50,756 nucleotides of DNA from Gammaproteobacteria bacterium (GTDB lineage: Bacteria; Pseudomonadota; Gammaproteobacteria; Acidiferrobacterales; Sulfurifustaceae). The stretch's first letter is position 1, and each line of letters opens with the position of its first letter. The stretch lies in NCBI GenBank assembly GCA_029863005.1, contig JAOTWF010000012.1, positions 1 to 50,756 of the forward strand, given 5' to 3'. The notes under the pieces were generated by a model. It saw nothing but the letters and a program-made list of their open reading frames with translations. It did not search any database and was not told the origin of the DNA. The position numbers were made by a program, and so were the translations under genes. Shown in pieces: positions 16,712 to 26,213 of this stretch.

Positions 16712-19396
16712 ATGGGCGACGCAGATCTGCGGCTGCAACCCGGAGAACCCACCTGGCATTTGTTGCCGGCCGAGGAAATTGCCCAGCGCCTGCGCATTAA
16801 CTTGGGCACTGGCCTGAGTGAGGTCGAAGCGCGTCGTCGCCTCGAGCAGTACGGTGCGAACGAAATTCGCGAAGGTCGCCGCCGCGGGCCGATCGCCATG
16901 TTCCTCGGGCAATTTACCGATTTCATGATCCTGGTGTTGATCGCTGCCGCGATCATCTCGGGCCTGATCGGCGACGTGGTCGACACGCTGGTGATCGTGG
17001 CCATCGTGACGCTGAATGCCGTGATCGGTTTCGTGCAGGAATACCGCGCCGAGCGTGCCATTGCCGCCCTCAAGCAGATGGCGGCGCTGCAGGCGCAGGT
17101 TCGGCGCAGCGGCCGGGCGATGCTGATCCCGGCTGCGGACCTCGTGCCCGGCGACGTGGTGGTGATCGAGGCCGGCAACGCGGTCCCGGCCGATCTGCGT
17201 CTGACCGAGGCAGTGCAGCTGCGTATCGAGGAGGCGGCGCTTACCGGCGAATCCCAGCCGGTGGAGAAGATCACGCGCGCCCTGCACGAGCCGGAATTGC
17301 CGCTCGGTGACCGACGCAACATGGCCTACAAGGGTACCCTCATCACCTACGGACGCGGCCACGGCGTGGTGGTGGCGACGGGTATGCATACCGAGCTGGG
17401 ACGAATCGCGATGTTGTTGCGCGAGGAAGGTGAGGTCAAGACGCCGCTGCAGAAGCGGCTCACCCGCTTCGGGCGCTTGCTGGCAATCGCGGTGCTCGTC
17501 ATCTGCGCCATTATGTTTGTCACCGGTCTGCTGCGCGGAGAACCGCTGGTGCTCATGCTGCTCACCGCTATCAGCCTCGCGGTGGCGGCCATTCCCGAAG
17601 CATTGCCGGCGGTGGTTACGGTATCGCTTGCGCTCGGGGCAAGGAAGATGGTTAGCAAAAATGCCCTGATTCGCAAACTACCCGCGGTCGAGACTCTTGG
17701 TTCGGTGACCTTCATCTGCTCGGACAAGACCGGCACGCTTACCGAAAACCGCATGCGCGCGGAAGAGTTTTGTGTTGCCGACCAGCCTGTGCGAAGCATC
17801 GACCCGGCCTCAGCATCATCGGAGCCGTGGCGCACGCTGTGGCAGGCCTTGGCGTTATCGAACGATGCTCGCGTAGGTGCCGACGGTGCCGTGATCGGGG
17901 ATCCGACAGAAGTGGCACTGTTCGAGGCCGCGCGTGCGGCCGGTGTTGACAAGACTGTTCAGGAAGCGGCGCACCCGCGTGTGAGTGAGTTGCCTTTCGA
18001 ATCCGAGCGCGCGCGCATGACCACGCTGCATCGGGAGGGGGAAGCCGTTATCGGATACACCAAGGGTGCTCCGGAGCGCGTGCTGCCGCTGTGTCATGAC
18101 CGGGTGGGGGCGGGGGGGACGGAGGCGCTCGATCGCGGGGAGATGGAAATCATCGCTGAACGCATGGCGGCCGACGGTTTACGGGTGCTGGCGGTCGCGC
18201 TACGCCGCTGGCCGGCGTTACCCGATCCACTTGAGGTGGAAAATGTGGAAACCGGCCTGAGTCTGATCGGGCTGGTGGGACTGCTGGATCCGCCGCGTGG
18301 CGAGGCACGTGAGGCTGTCGGACTCTGTCGCAGTGCCGGCATCACGCCGGTGATGATCACCGGCGATCATCCTGCCACGGCGCGCGCTATTGCGCAGCGG
18401 CTCAACATAATCGGGGAGGATGCCGAGGTACTTACGGGACGGGAACTCGCGCGCATTGATATGGAAGATTTCGAGCAGCGCGTGGAACGGGTGCGCGTGT
18501 ACGCACGCGTGGCGCCCGAGCAGAAGATTAAAATCGTCAAGGCACTGCAGGACAAGGGCGAGTTCGTGGCCATGACCGGAGACGGTGTGAATGATGCGCC
18601 GGCGCTGCGGCGCGCCGACATCGGCGTAGCCATGGGCATCACCGGGACTGATGTCGCCAAGGAGGCCGGTCACATGATCCTGCTGGACGACAACTTCGCG
18701 ACCATCGTGAGCGCGGTGCGCGAAGGGCGGCGCATTTTCGACAACATCCGCAAATTCGTGCGTTTTGTCATGACCGGTAACTCCGGCGAAATCGGCACGC
18801 TATTCCTGGCGCCGTTCCTGGGTCTACCGATCCCGCTGCTGCCGATCCACATCCTGTGGGTGAATCTCGTGACCGACGGTCTGCCAGGACTGGCACTCGC
18901 CGTGGAGCCCGAGGAAAAAGGCATCATGCAGCGCCCACCGCGTGCGCCGCAAGAGAACCTGTTCGCGCACGGAATATGGCAGCATATCCTCTGGGTCGGA
19001 GGGTTGATTACGGCGCTGTGCCTTTTCACGCAGGCGTGGGCGATCCGTGTCGGTGATGCCCACTGGCAGACCATGGTGTTCACCGTACTGACATTGTCGC
19101 AGATGACGCATGTGTTGGCGATCCGTTCCGAGACCGAATCGATGTTTACGCGAGGTTTCACTACCAACATGCCGTTACTGGGTGCGGTGCTGCTGACTTT
19201 CGCGTTACAGCTTGCCACCATCTACGTCCCCATGCTCAACCCGATCTTCCGCACTCAACCACTGACGGCGGTCGAGCTGAGTATCTGCCTCATGCTGGCG
19301 GCGACGGTATTCGTCGCCGTCGAGATCGAGAAATGGATGGTGCGCCGCGGTTGGCTCTATAACGGAGCACTGCGTGGTCGGAGCGCTAGCATTTGA
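16712..19396 (+). CDS. P-type Ca2+-transporting ATPase (P2A-like)
   Basis: 894 residues with full P-type layout: N-terminal cation-ATPase domain, actuator domain with LTGESQPVEK, phosphorylation Asp338 in SDKTGTLTEN, nucleotide-binding KGAPERVLPL and hinge TGDGVNDAPAL. Membrane motifs resemble SERCA-type Ca2+ sites: AAIPEALPAV in helix 4, TGNSGE in helix 5 and WVNLVTDGLP in helix 6, so the Asn, Glu and Asp ligands I remember from SERCA are conserved. Predicted inner-membrane pump that exports Ca2+. With the preceding antiporter it forms a cation-efflux pair. The following peptidase gene begins inside its last codons. Confidence 0.9.
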   Translation: MGDADLRLQPGEPTWHLLPAEEIAQRLRINLGTGLSEVEARRRLEQYGANEIREGRRRGPIAMFLGQFTDFMILVLIAAAIISGLIGDVVDTLVIVAIVTLNAVIGFVQEYRAERAIAALKQMAALQAQVRRSGRAMLIPAADLVPGDVVVIEAGNAVPADLRLTEAVQLRIEEAALTGESQPVEKITRALHEPELPLGDRRNMAYKGTLITYGRGHGVVVATGMHTELGRIAMLLREEGEVKTPLQKRLTRFGRLLAIAVLVICAIMFVTGLLRGEPLVLMLLTAISLAVAAIPEALPAVVTVSLALGARKMVSKNALIRKLPAVETLGSVTFICSDKTGTLTENRMRAEEFCVADQPVRSIDPASASSEPWRTLWQALALSNDARVGADGAVIGDPTEVALFEAARAAGVDKTVQEAAHPRVSELPFESERARMTTLHREGEAVIGYTKGAPERVLPLCHDRVGAGGTEALDRGEMEIIAERMAADGLRVLAVALRRWPALPDPLEVENVETGLSLIGLVGLLDPPRGEAREAVGLCRSAGITPVMITGDHPATARAIAQRLNIIGEDAEVLTGRELARIDMEDFEQRVERVRVYARVAPEQKIKIVKALQDKGEFVAMTGDGVNDAPALRRADIGVAMGITGTDVAKEAGHMILLDDNFATIVSAVREGRRIFDNIRKFVRFVMTGNSGEIGTLFLAPFLGLPIPLLPIHILWVNLVTDGLPGLALAVEPEEKGIMQRPPRAPQENLFAHGIWQHILWVGGLITALCLFTQAWAIRVGDAHWQTMVFTVLTLSQMTHVLAIRSETESMFTRGFTTNMPLLGAVLLTFALQLATIYVPMLNPIFRTQPLTAVELSICLMLAATVFVAVEIEKWMVRRGWLYNGALRGRSASI

Positions 19397-20349
19397 GTAT
19401 AGGTTCATCATACGTAATTGTGATCGGATGGTTGATGCTGATGGGAACAATGCCAGAAATCCTTATGGCAGATACCGTTTCTGAAGACATGCTGCACCAG
19501 CACGTGCAGGCGCTGGCGGGCGAGATCGGCGAGCGCAATGTATTGCACCCACGCGCGTTGCGCGCGGCCGCCGATTACGTGCGGCGCAGCTGGGAAGCGC
19601 AGGGCTATCCTGTCATCACACACGAGTACGTGCTCGGGGGTGAGCGCTGGGCAAATCTGGAAGTCGTCCACCGAGGCCAGCGGGCGCCGAATGAAATCGT
19701 GCTCGTCGGTGCTCACTACGATTCGGTGTTCGGCAGTCCGGGAGCGAACGACAATGGCAGCGGGGTGGCGGCGTTGCTGGAACTCTCACGCGTATTTGCT
19801 AACCGCCAAATCGATCGCTCCGTGCATTTCGTCGCCTTCGTGAACGAAGAGCCACCGTTCTTCAAAACCGAAAATATGGGCAGCCAGCATTATGCCCGTG
19901 CGGCGCGCGCGAATAACGAGGACATCCGCGCCATGCTCGCACTGGAGACCATCGGCTACTATGATGATGCGCCTGGCAGCCAGCAATATCCCCCATTGTT
20001 CTCGCTGTTCTTTCCCGACCGCGGCGATTTCATCGGCCTGGTATCGAACTTCAGTTCGCGCCAGTTGCTGCGGCGGGCGGTCACGGCGTTTCGCGCCGCG
20101 AGCGACTTTCCGCTCGAATACGTATCTACGTTCGGCTGGGTCCCGGGAGTGGACTGGAGCGATCATGGCTCGTTCTGGAATGAGGGTTATCCGGCGATCA
20201 TGGTCACCGACACCGCCTTATACCGTTATCCCTATTACCATTCGGCGCAGGATACACCCGACAAGCTGGACTATGTGCGCCTCGCACGCGTGTCCACGGC
20301 GCTCGTGGCCGTGGTCGAGGCGCTGGCGAAATCCGATCAAGCGCCATGA
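19393..20349 (+). CDS. M28-family zinc aminopeptidase-like protein
   Basis: About 318 residues, M28 peptidase fold with two-zinc site. Visible ligands: His and Asp in GAHYDSVFGSPGANDNGSG, Glu pair in FVNEEPPFF, Asp in DWSDHGSFW and His in YYHSAQDTPDKLDY. The N-terminus (about 1–25) is hydrophobic (YVIVIGWLMLMGTM), suggesting a signal sequence or membrane anchor and periplasmic action. The first possible codon is TTG at 19393, overlapping the ATPase stop; ATG at 19435 is an alternative that would shorten the hydrophobic segment. Likely co-translated with the ATPase upstream and the phosphodiesterase-like gene downstream (ATGA overlap). Substrate unknown. Confidence 0.83.
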   Translation: MSIGSSYVIVIGWLMLMGTMPEILMADTVSEDMLHQHVQALAGEIGERNVLHPRALRAAADYVRRSWEAQGYPVITHEYVLGGERWANLEVVHRGQRAPNEIVLVGAHYDSVFGSPGANDNGSGVAALLELSRVFANRQIDRSVHFVAFVNEEPPFFKTENMGSQHYARAARANNEDIRAMLALETIGYYDDAPGSQQYPPLFSLFFPDRGDFIGLVSNFSSRQLLRRAVTAFRAASDFPLEYVSTFGWVPGVDWSDHGSFWNEGYPAIMVTDTALYRYPYYHSAQDTPDKLDYVRLARVSTALVAVVEALAKSDQAP

Positions 20350-20888
20350 GGCAGGCACCCCGTTTTTCCCTCTGGTTACGTCTGCCGCGGGAAGCGCATG
20401 AGCGGTTTCAGTCCCTCATTGCCAAGTTAAGCGCGCGTCTCGGAACGCCCCTCTTCGAACCACACATCACGCTGCTCGGCGGTCTTAGCGGGAGCGAGGA
20501 AGCGTTGCGCCGGCAAACGCGCGCGCTCGCCGGCGCGACCGCGCCATTTGAAGTCAGATTGCTTGAAGTAGGGTGTCTCGATGAATATTACCGCTGCCTG
20601 TTCGTGAAGATCGCCCTGTCACGCGCATTGCAGGAGGTGCATGCCGTAGCCAGACGTTTTTTTGATCAAAGCTTGGACGCGGATTTCACCCCGCACCTCA
20701 GCCTCGTTTACGGAAATCTGGAGGAAAAGGAAAAAGAGAATATCCTGGATGACATTGGTAGGGATTTCTATGAGAACCTTCGCCTCGAAGAGCTCGGGCT
20801 TTATGACACCAGCGGCCCGGTCTGGCGTTGTGTCGAGCGCGGCCGGTTCGGCGCGGCCGGCGGTCAGGTGAGCGTGCGCACGCCCTGA
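20346..20888 (+). CDS. Cyclic phosphodiesterase-like 2H protein
   Basis: 180 residues with the two-histidine phosphoesterase layout: the first motif is PHITLLGG (about residue 37) and the second is PHLSLVYG (about residue 117), the latter with Ser in the HxT/S position. The order and the FVKIAL strand between them match the CPDase-like family, which opens 2',3'- or 1'',2''-cyclic phosphates. Related bacterial enzymes act on RNA or ADP-ribose cyclic phosphate. Cytoplasmic. Its start overlaps the M28 stop, placing it last in the antiporter–ATPase–peptidase chain, and its last 25 bases overlap the convergent rpiA gene. Confidence 0.75.
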   Translation: MRQAPRFSLWLRLPREAHERFQSLIAKLSARLGTPLFEPHITLLGGLSGSEEALRRQTRALAGATAPFEVRLLEVGCLDEYYRCLFVKIALSRALQEVHAVARRFFDQSLDADFTPHLSLVYGNLEEKEKENILDDIGRDFYENLRLEELGLYDTSGPVWRCVERGRFGAAGGQVSVRTP

Positions 20889-21520
20889 TCGCCGCCGAGG
20901 AGCAGGACGTCTGCCGGGCGACGGGCGAACAGGCCATTGGTGACTATGCCAGCGAGGCGGTCGAGTTTTTCTTCCAGTTCCACCGGGTTCAAAATGCTCA
21001 AGTTGTGCACGTCGAGAATGATGTTGCCATTGTCGGTCTTGAAATTCTCGCGTAGCACGGGTTGGCCTCCAAGCTCCACGATTTTTCGGGCCACCAGGCT
21101 GCGCGCCATGGGGATGACCTCGACCGGCAGCGGAAACTTGCCGAGCACGTCCACCAGCTTGGAATCGTCCGCGATGCAGACGAATTTCCGGCTCGCGGCC
21201 GCGACGATCTTCTCGCGCGTGAGCGCCCCACCGCCGCCCTTGACCAGGTGCAGATGTTTCGTGGCCTCGTCAGCGCCGTCCACGTACAGCGGCAGATCGC
21301 CGGTGGCGTTGAGATCGAGCACTGGAATGCCGGCCTTCTTCAGCCGTTCGGCCGTGGCATTGGAGCTGGCCACGGCACCGTCGAGCTTGCCCTTGGTCTT
21401 CGCCAGCGCGTCAATGAAATGATTGGCGGTGGAGCCGGTGCCGACACCGATCACCCAGCCGGATTCGATGTATTCCAGCGCCGCGAGCGCTGCCGCTTTT
21501 TTCTTTTCTTCCGGTGTCAT
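20864..21520 (-). CDS. rpiA: Ribose-5-phosphate isomerase A
   Basis: 218 residues. Interconverts ribose-5-phosphate and ribulose-5-phosphate in the pentose-phosphate pathway. Family motifs are intact: [17 protein letters not shown] near the N-terminus, [20 protein letters not shown] with the catalytic region, and [16 protein letters not shown]. Length is the usual 218–220. Divergent from ilvA, an arrangement also found in pseudomonads. Its 3' end overlaps the convergent phosphodiesterase-like gene by 25 bases. Cytoplasmic. Confidence 0.96.
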   Translation of the reverse strand: MTPEEKKKAAALAALEYIESGWVIGVGTGSTANHFIDALAKTKGKLDGAVASSNATAERLKKAGIPVLDLNATGDLPLYVDGADEATKHLHLVKGGGGALTREKIVAAASRKFVCIADDSKLVDVLGKFPLPVEVIPMARSLVARKIVELGGQPVLRENFKTDNGNIILDVHNLSILNPVELEEKLDRLAGIVTNGLFARRPADVLLLGGDQGVRTLT

Positions 21521-21645
21521 GCTGTTCCCGTGATGTCTGACAGGAGCCAGAATACCTATTATTCGTGTGATAATGAAGTGTTCTTCATGTTAAATTATTG
21601 TTCCGGCGCAAAATAGAAATTATCTGAAGCCGCCTCTACAACTTT

Positions 21646-23160
21646 ATGCCCCAGAAATATCTGAAGACCATTGTTAACGCGCGCGTGTACGACGTCGCGC
21701 ACGAGACGCCGCTCGAGCTCGCTCCCATCCTGTCGCGCCGCACCGGTAACCATGTCTGGCTCAAGCGCGAAGACGAGCAGCCGGTGTTCTCCTTCAAATG
21801 CCGTGGGGCGTACAACAAAATGGCGGGTCTGCCCAAAGCAGAACTGAAAAAGGGCGTGGTCGCCGCCTCCGCCGGCAACCACGCCCAGGGTGTGGCCCTG
21901 GCAGCCGCGAAACTGGGCACCAAGGCGATCATTGTCATGCCGCGCACGACCCCCCGGATCAAAGTCGACGCCGTGCGCAGCTTGGGCGGCCAGGTGGTGC
22001 TCCACGGCGACAACTACGATGAGGCCTACGCACACGCGCATAATATCTCGACGCAGCGCAAACTGACTTTCGTACATCCGTATGATGACCCCGAAGTCAT
22101 CGCGGGACAGGGCACCATCGGCATGGAAATCCTGAAACAGCACACAGGACCACTCGAAGCCGTGTTTGTCCCCGTGGGCGGCGGCGGGCTGATCGCCGGT
22201 ATTGCGGTGTACATCAAGCAACTGCGATCCGAGGTGAAGATCATCGGCGTCGAACCGGAGGACGCCGATGCCATGGATCTCTCACTCAAGGCCGGCAAGC
22301 GCGTTATGCTCGATCATGTCGGTATTTTTGCTGACGGTGTGGCGGTGCGTCAGGTGGGCAAGGAGACGTTCAAACTGGCTCGGCAGTTCGTGGATGAAAT
22401 GGTCGTGGTTTCAAATGATGAGATCTGCGCTGCCATCAAGGATATCTTTGAGGACCGGCGCATCATCCTCGAGCCGGCCGGCGCGCTCGCTTTTGCGGGG
22501 CTTAAGCGCTATGCCGAGCAGAAACGGCTCAAGAACAAGCATCTGATTGCCATTGCCTCCGGCGCCAACGTGAACTTCGACCGGTTGCGGCATGTGGCCG
22601 AGCGTGCCGAGATCGGCGAGCGGCGTGAGGCGCTGTTCGCCGTCACCATTCCCGAGCGCCCTGGCGCGCTCAAGAAATTCTGCACTATCCTCGGCGATCA
22701 CAACATCACCGAATTCAATTATCGTTATGATGATCCGAAGAACGCTCACATCTTTGTCGGCGTGCAAGTGCCGCCCGACACGGCGGACGCTCGCCAGCTC
22801 ATGGGCGCGCTGCGCAAGCACGGCTACGCCACGCTCGACATGACCGACAACGAAATGGCGAAGCTGCACATCCGCCATCTCGTCGGCGGCCGAGCGCCAA
22901 ACGCGATCAATGAAATTCTCTATCGTTTTGAATTTCCCGAGCGACCCGGAGCGCTGATGAATTTCCTCGAGAAAATGGGCGGCCGCTGGAATATCAGCCT
23001 GTTTCACTACCGTTCCCACGGCGCCGACTTTGGCCGTGTTCTGGTGGGGATGCAGGTCCCGCCCCGGGACATGAAAGCGTTCCAGAAATTCCTCGACGCA
23101 CTCGGTTACGAATATGCCGAGGAAACGCAGAATCCCGCGTACAAGCTGTTCTTAAGCTGA
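21646..23160 (+). CDS. ilvA: Threonine ammonia-lyase, biosynthetic
   Basis: 504 residues, the first enzyme of isoleucine synthesis (threonine to 2-oxobutanoate). The PLP lysine lies in FSFKCRGAYNK (Lys51) and the phosphate loop in VPVGGGGLIAGI. Two C-terminal ACT-like regulatory repeats are visible from about 325 (LFAVTIPERPGALKKFC) and 420 (YRFEFPERPGALMNFL), so isoleucine/valine feedback control is expected. Full length for the biosynthetic type. The 125-base gap to rpiA holds both promoters; I see no leader peptide or attenuator. Confidence 0.96.
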   Translation: MPQKYLKTIVNARVYDVAHETPLELAPILSRRTGNHVWLKREDEQPVFSFKCRGAYNKMAGLPKAELKKGVVAASAGNHAQGVALAAAKLGTKAIIVMPRTTPRIKVDAVRSLGGQVVLHGDNYDEAYAHAHNISTQRKLTFVHPYDDPEVIAGQGTIGMEILKQHTGPLEAVFVPVGGGGLIAGIAVYIKQLRSEVKIIGVEPEDADAMDLSLKAGKRVMLDHVGIFADGVAVRQVGKETFKLARQFVDEMVVVSNDEICAAIKDIFEDRRIILEPAGALAFAGLKRYAEQKRLKNKHLIAIASGANVNFDRLRHVAERAEIGERREALFAVTIPERPGALKKFCTILGDHNITEFNYRYDDPKNAHIFVGVQVPPDTADARQLMGALRKHGYATLDMTDNEMAKLHIRHLVGGRAPNAINEILYRFEFPERPGALMNFLEKMGGRWNISLFHYRSHGADFGRVLVGMQVPPRDMKAFQKFLDALGYEYAEETQNPAYKLFLS

Positions 23161-23195
23161 ATTCCCGCTTCTGTTCGCCTTGCCCCAAGGCCCGG

Positions 23196-23209
23196 TGGAT
23201 AGCTATCCA
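23196..23209. repeat. 14-bp perfect palindrome downstream of ilvA
   Basis: TGGATAGCTATCCA is a perfect palindrome between the ilvA stop and the GGDEF gene. It lacks a T-run, so it is not a good intrinsic terminator; an operator role for the downstream gene is possible but unsupported. Confidence 0.3.
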
Positions 23210-23331
23210 TCAATCTCCTTATGTGCACCTCGCACCTTCTCGTGTCGGCTAGAATTAACTAAGAGGGAATCAATGGTCATGCATCGACCAACGTCTCTCT
23301 GAAAGATAAGGATTCTGGCCGAGTAAGGTGG

Positions 23332-24267
23332 ATGCGCACTATGAATAATGCGCCGAATAATACGCCCGAGAAGCTCCGCTTCGATATCATCGCCGTCTGT
23401 GTGCTGCTGGCGGCGGTGGTATTCCTGCTGGATATTTCTGTCCCCCTCGGCATCGCCGTGGGCGTGCTTTATTTGTTGATCATCATCGTGAGTCTGCAGG
23501 CCGGAAATCCGCAGGTTACCCGATACATCGCAGTCGGCTGCTCGCTCTTGCTGTTCGCCGATATTTTCGTCAAATCGCCGGAGCTTGTACCGCTCTGGGT
23601 CGTGCTGCTGAATAGGGTGATGATCCTTGGCGTCATCTGGATTACCGCCATTCTCGGCATACGACTGGAAAAAGCGCAACGACAACTCAAGAAGCAGGAA
23701 TCAGAATTACAGAAGGTAAATCAGGAACTGGAACAGGCGGCCCGCCATGACAGCCTCACCGGCGTGGCGAATCGGCGCCTGTTTGATAAGGACCTGGAAA
23801 CGGAATGCGAGCGGGCAAGCCGTGGGGAAACCCCGTTATCACTGCTGATGATCGATGTTGATCATTTCAAGCTGTACAACGATATCAAGGGTCATCAGGC
23901 CGGTGATGTATGTCTCGTACGCGTGGCAAAGGCGATCGCGGACAAACTACGCCGCCCCGGCGATCTAGTGGCACGTTACGGGGGCGAGGAATTCGCTGTG
24001 ATCTTGCCGGTCACGACACCGGATGGTGCCGTGGAACTGGCGGAGGAAATCCGTCAGGCTGTCGAGTCGCTCGGTATCCAGCATCCCGACCCGCAAGTCA
24101 ATGGGCCGGTAACCATCAGTATCGGGGCCGCTTCGCTCTGGCCGGGCGCACAGCGGCTGGAGCCAACGGCAGTCATCAGCGCGGCCGATACGGCGCTGTA
24201 TCGCGCCAAGCATGACGGCCGCAATTGCGTGCGCGTGGCAGAAACCCCGGTGTACCTGTCAAATTGA
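23332..24267 (+). CDS. Membrane-anchored diguanylate cyclase (GGDEF)
   Basis: 311 residues. The first 115 residues hold four or so hydrophobic helices (AVCVLLAAVVFLLDISVPLG, VLYLLIIIVSL, WVVLLNRVMILGVIWITAIL), followed by a coiled-coil linker (LEKAQRQLKKQESELQKVN) and a GGDEF domain from about 140. The active site is GGEEF in ARYGGEEFAVI, competent for c-di-GMP synthesis, and the inhibitory I-site RPGD sits five residues before it, so product inhibition is likely. No separate input domain is recognised; the membrane part may sense a signal. Monocistronic. Confidence 0.9.
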   Translation: MRTMNNAPNNTPEKLRFDIIAVCVLLAAVVFLLDISVPLGIAVGVLYLLIIIVSLQAGNPQVTRYIAVGCSLLLFADIFVKSPELVPLWVVLLNRVMILGVIWITAILGIRLEKAQRQLKKQESELQKVNQELEQAARHDSLTGVANRRLFDKDLETECERASRGETPLSLLMIDVDHFKLYNDIKGHQAGDVCLVRVAKAIADKLRRPGDLVARYGGEEFAVILPVTTPDGAVELAEEIRQAVESLGIQHPDPQVNGPVTISIGAASLWPGAQRLEPTAVISAADTALYRAKHDGRNCVRVAETPVYLSN

Positions 24268-24295
24268 ATTATGATTATTCATCGCAACTGCTGAT

Positions 24296-24880
24296 TTAGT
24301 TTTTGACTACTTCAATTTTCAGAATCGTGACGTCCTTGACCGGTACGTTCTGGAATGGCCCGACCGTGCGGGTTGGTACCGATTCAATTTTCTTCACCAC
24401 ATCCATGCCTTTGGTGACCTTGCCGAATACCGCGTAACCCCAGCCGCGGTCGGTCTTATCGCGGTGGTCAAGGGCAGGGTTGTCAACTGTATTGATGAAA
24501 AACTGTGCTGTCGCGGAATGCGGATCGGGGGTGCGCGCCATGGCGAGGGTGCCGGCGAGATTCTTAAGTCCGTTGTCGGCCTCATTGCGGATGGTCACCC
24601 CCCGGGCCTTCTCGTCCATCCCCGGGCGGAAGCCGCCGCCCTGGATCATGAAACCGGGTATGACGCGATGGAAAATCGTACCTTGGTAAAACCCGCGCTC
24701 GACGTAGTTCATGAAGTTCCGCACCGTGCCCGGGGCGCGCTGTGCGTCCAGTTCGAGCTCGATCACGCCGAGACTGGTGGTCACGCGCACGCGCGGATTG
24801 TCCACCGGCCCCTTGGCGACGGCGGGCAGTCCAGCGGCGGTGAAGAGCAAGATCGCAACTAAGGCAGTCATTTTTTTCAT
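24296..24880 (-). CDS. Exported cyclophilin-type peptidyl-prolyl isomerase
   Basis: 194 residues. A signal peptide (MKKMTALVAILLFTAAGLPAVA) followed by a compact cyclophilin domain with the bacterial signatures GTIFHRVIPGFMIQGGGF, LAMARTPDPHSATAQFFIN and WGYAVFGKV. It catalyses cis–trans isomerisation of Xaa-Pro bonds, here in the periplasm, comparable to PpiA. The start at 24880 overlaps the stop of the EVE-domain gene (ATGA), with GAGG about ten bases upstream inside that gene, so the two are translationally coupled although they act in different compartments. Confidence 0.92.
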   Translation of the reverse strand: MKKMTALVAILLFTAAGLPAVAKGPVDNPRVRVTTSLGVIELELDAQRAPGTVRNFMNYVERGFYQGTIFHRVIPGFMIQGGGFRPGMDEKARGVTIRNEADNGLKNLAGTLAMARTPDPHSATAQFFINTVDNPALDHRDKTDRGWGYAVFGKVTKGMDVVKKIESVPTRTVGPFQNVPVKDVTILKIEVVKN

Positions 24881-25347
24881 CGGGATTTTTCCTCGGCAAG
24901 TTTCATGATCGTGTTCCATTCCTGCGTCGTGACCGGCATGACCGACAACCGGTTCCAGCGCTGCACCAGATGCATTTTTTTCAGTGTCGCCTGCATCTTA
25001 ATGGCGGTGAGCGTGACCGGTTGCTTGAATTCGCGCTTGAAGCGCACGTCCACCATGTCCCACAAGGGCCGTTCCGGAGTGCTCCGGGGATCATAGTGAT
25101 GGTTTTCCGGATCCCAGGCCGTGGGATCCGGATAGGCCGTGCGGGCGATTTCGATAATCCCGTAAACGCCGGGTACCTCGCAGCTGGAGTGATAAAAGAA
25201 CGCGAGATCGCCTTTATTCATGGCGCGCAGGAAATTGCGCGCCTGGTAATTGCGCACCCCGTCCCAGTGCTCGGTCTGTTTCGGACAGGAGCGGAGATGA
25301 TCAATGCTGAAACTGTCCGGTTCGGATTTCATCAGCCAGTAGTTCAC
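24877..25347 (-). CDS. EVE-domain protein
   Basis: 156 residues forming one EVE domain: MNYWLMKSEPDSFSIDHL at the N-terminus, WDGVRNYQARNFLRAM, GDLAFFYHSS and a C-terminal LVQRWNRLSVMPVT. EVE domains belong to the PUA-like superfamily and bind modified bases in DNA or RNA; stand-alone bacterial members have no agreed function. Translation probably begins at GTG 25347. Cytoplasmic. Lies between a YmdB-type phosphoesterase gene (22 bases upstream) and the cyclophilin gene on the same strand. Confidence 0.9.
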   Translation of the reverse strand: MNYWLMKSEPDSFSIDHLRSCPKQTEHWDGVRNYQARNFLRAMNKGDLAFFYHSSCEVPGVYGIIEIARTAYPDPTAWDPENHHYDPRSTPERPLWDMVDVRFKREFKQPVTLTAIKMQATLKKMHLVQRWNRLSVMPVTTQEWNTIMKLAEEKSR

Positions 25348-25369
25348 CGGCGTTGTTGCCTCGCGCCGG

Positions 25370-26182
25370 TCAGGCGACCTTGATCGAGGACTCCACCACC
25401 GCTTCCGACACCCGCAGGCGCGTGATGGCGCGGCACCGTCCGGTCTGCTCGTTGAAGTCGAGCAGCACGGCGCAGAGGGTCCCGAGACCCTCCGCCACCT
25501 CGAAGCGCTCCGGGAGCTTGTGTACGAAACGCTTCAATGATTTCTGTGTGTCCATGCCAATGACCGAGTCATAACAGCCGGTCATGCCGACATCGGTGAT
25601 ATAGCCGGTGCCCTGGGGCAGCAGGCGCTCATCCGCCGTCGGGACATGCGTGTGCGTGCCCACCACCGCGCTCACACGCCCATCGAGATACCATCCCATG
25701 GCCATCTTTTCGCTGGTGACCTCGGCGTGCAGGTCCACAAAGACAATTTTTACGTCGTCGGGTTTTGCTGCGAGTGCCCGGTCGGCGGCCGCGAACGGGC
25801 AGGCCAGGTGCGGGTGCATATAGACATTGCCCATGAGATTGAGGACCCCGACCTTGGTGCCGGCCGCAGTCGTGGCCACGTGCCAGCCGGTGCCAGGGGT
25901 GCCGTCCGGATAATTGTGCGGGCGCAGCAGGCGCGGTTCGGTCAGGATATATTCGAGCGCCTCTTTCTTGTCCCAGGCGTGGTTGCCGTTGGACAACACG
26001 TCCACGCCCGCGGCGAACAGTTCATTGGCGGTTTTCCGGGTGATGCCGGCGCCGTCGGCGACGTTCTCGGCGTTGGCGATCACGAGATCGAGCTTCAAGC
26101 GTTGACGCAGACCGGGGAGTTGGTCAGCGATGGCGCGTCGTCCGGGGTGACCCACGACATCACCGATAAAAAGTAGATTCAT
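25370..26182 (-). CDS. YmdB-type metallophosphoesterase (TIGR00282)
   Basis: 270 residues. Calcineurin-like di-metal phosphoesterase with all ligands visible: FIGDVVGHPGRRA, NAENVADGAGIT, SNGNHAWDKKEAL, VDLHAEVTSEK and VGTHTHVPTAD. This is the TIGR00282/YmdB family; Bacillus YmdB hydrolyses 2',3'-cyclic nucleotides and influences biofilm choice. A role in cyclic-nucleotide or RNA metabolism here is by family only. It is followed by the EVE and cyclophilin genes and preceded, 31 bases away, by the 5-FCL gene. Confidence 0.9.
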   Translation of the reverse strand: MNLLFIGDVVGHPGRRAIADQLPGLRQRLKLDLVIANAENVADGAGITRKTANELFAAGVDVLSNGNHAWDKKEALEYILTEPRLLRPHNYPDGTPGTGWHVATTAAGTKVGVLNLMGNVYMHPHLACPFAAADRALAAKPDDVKIVFVDLHAEVTSEKMAMGWYLDGRVSAVVGTHTHVPTADERLLPQGTGYITDVGMTGCYDSVIGMDTQKSLKRFVHKLPERFEVAEGLGTLCAVLLDFNEQTGRCRAITRLRVSEAVVESSIKVA

Positions 26183-26213
26183 GATGCGTACCTTCTTGTC
26201 TGGTTAAACAAAT

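Noticed and set aside
17347-17952. 201-codon minus-strand frame inside the P-type ATPase gene
   Set aside because: Ser/Thr/Ala-rich shadow sequence opposite clear ATPase motifs.
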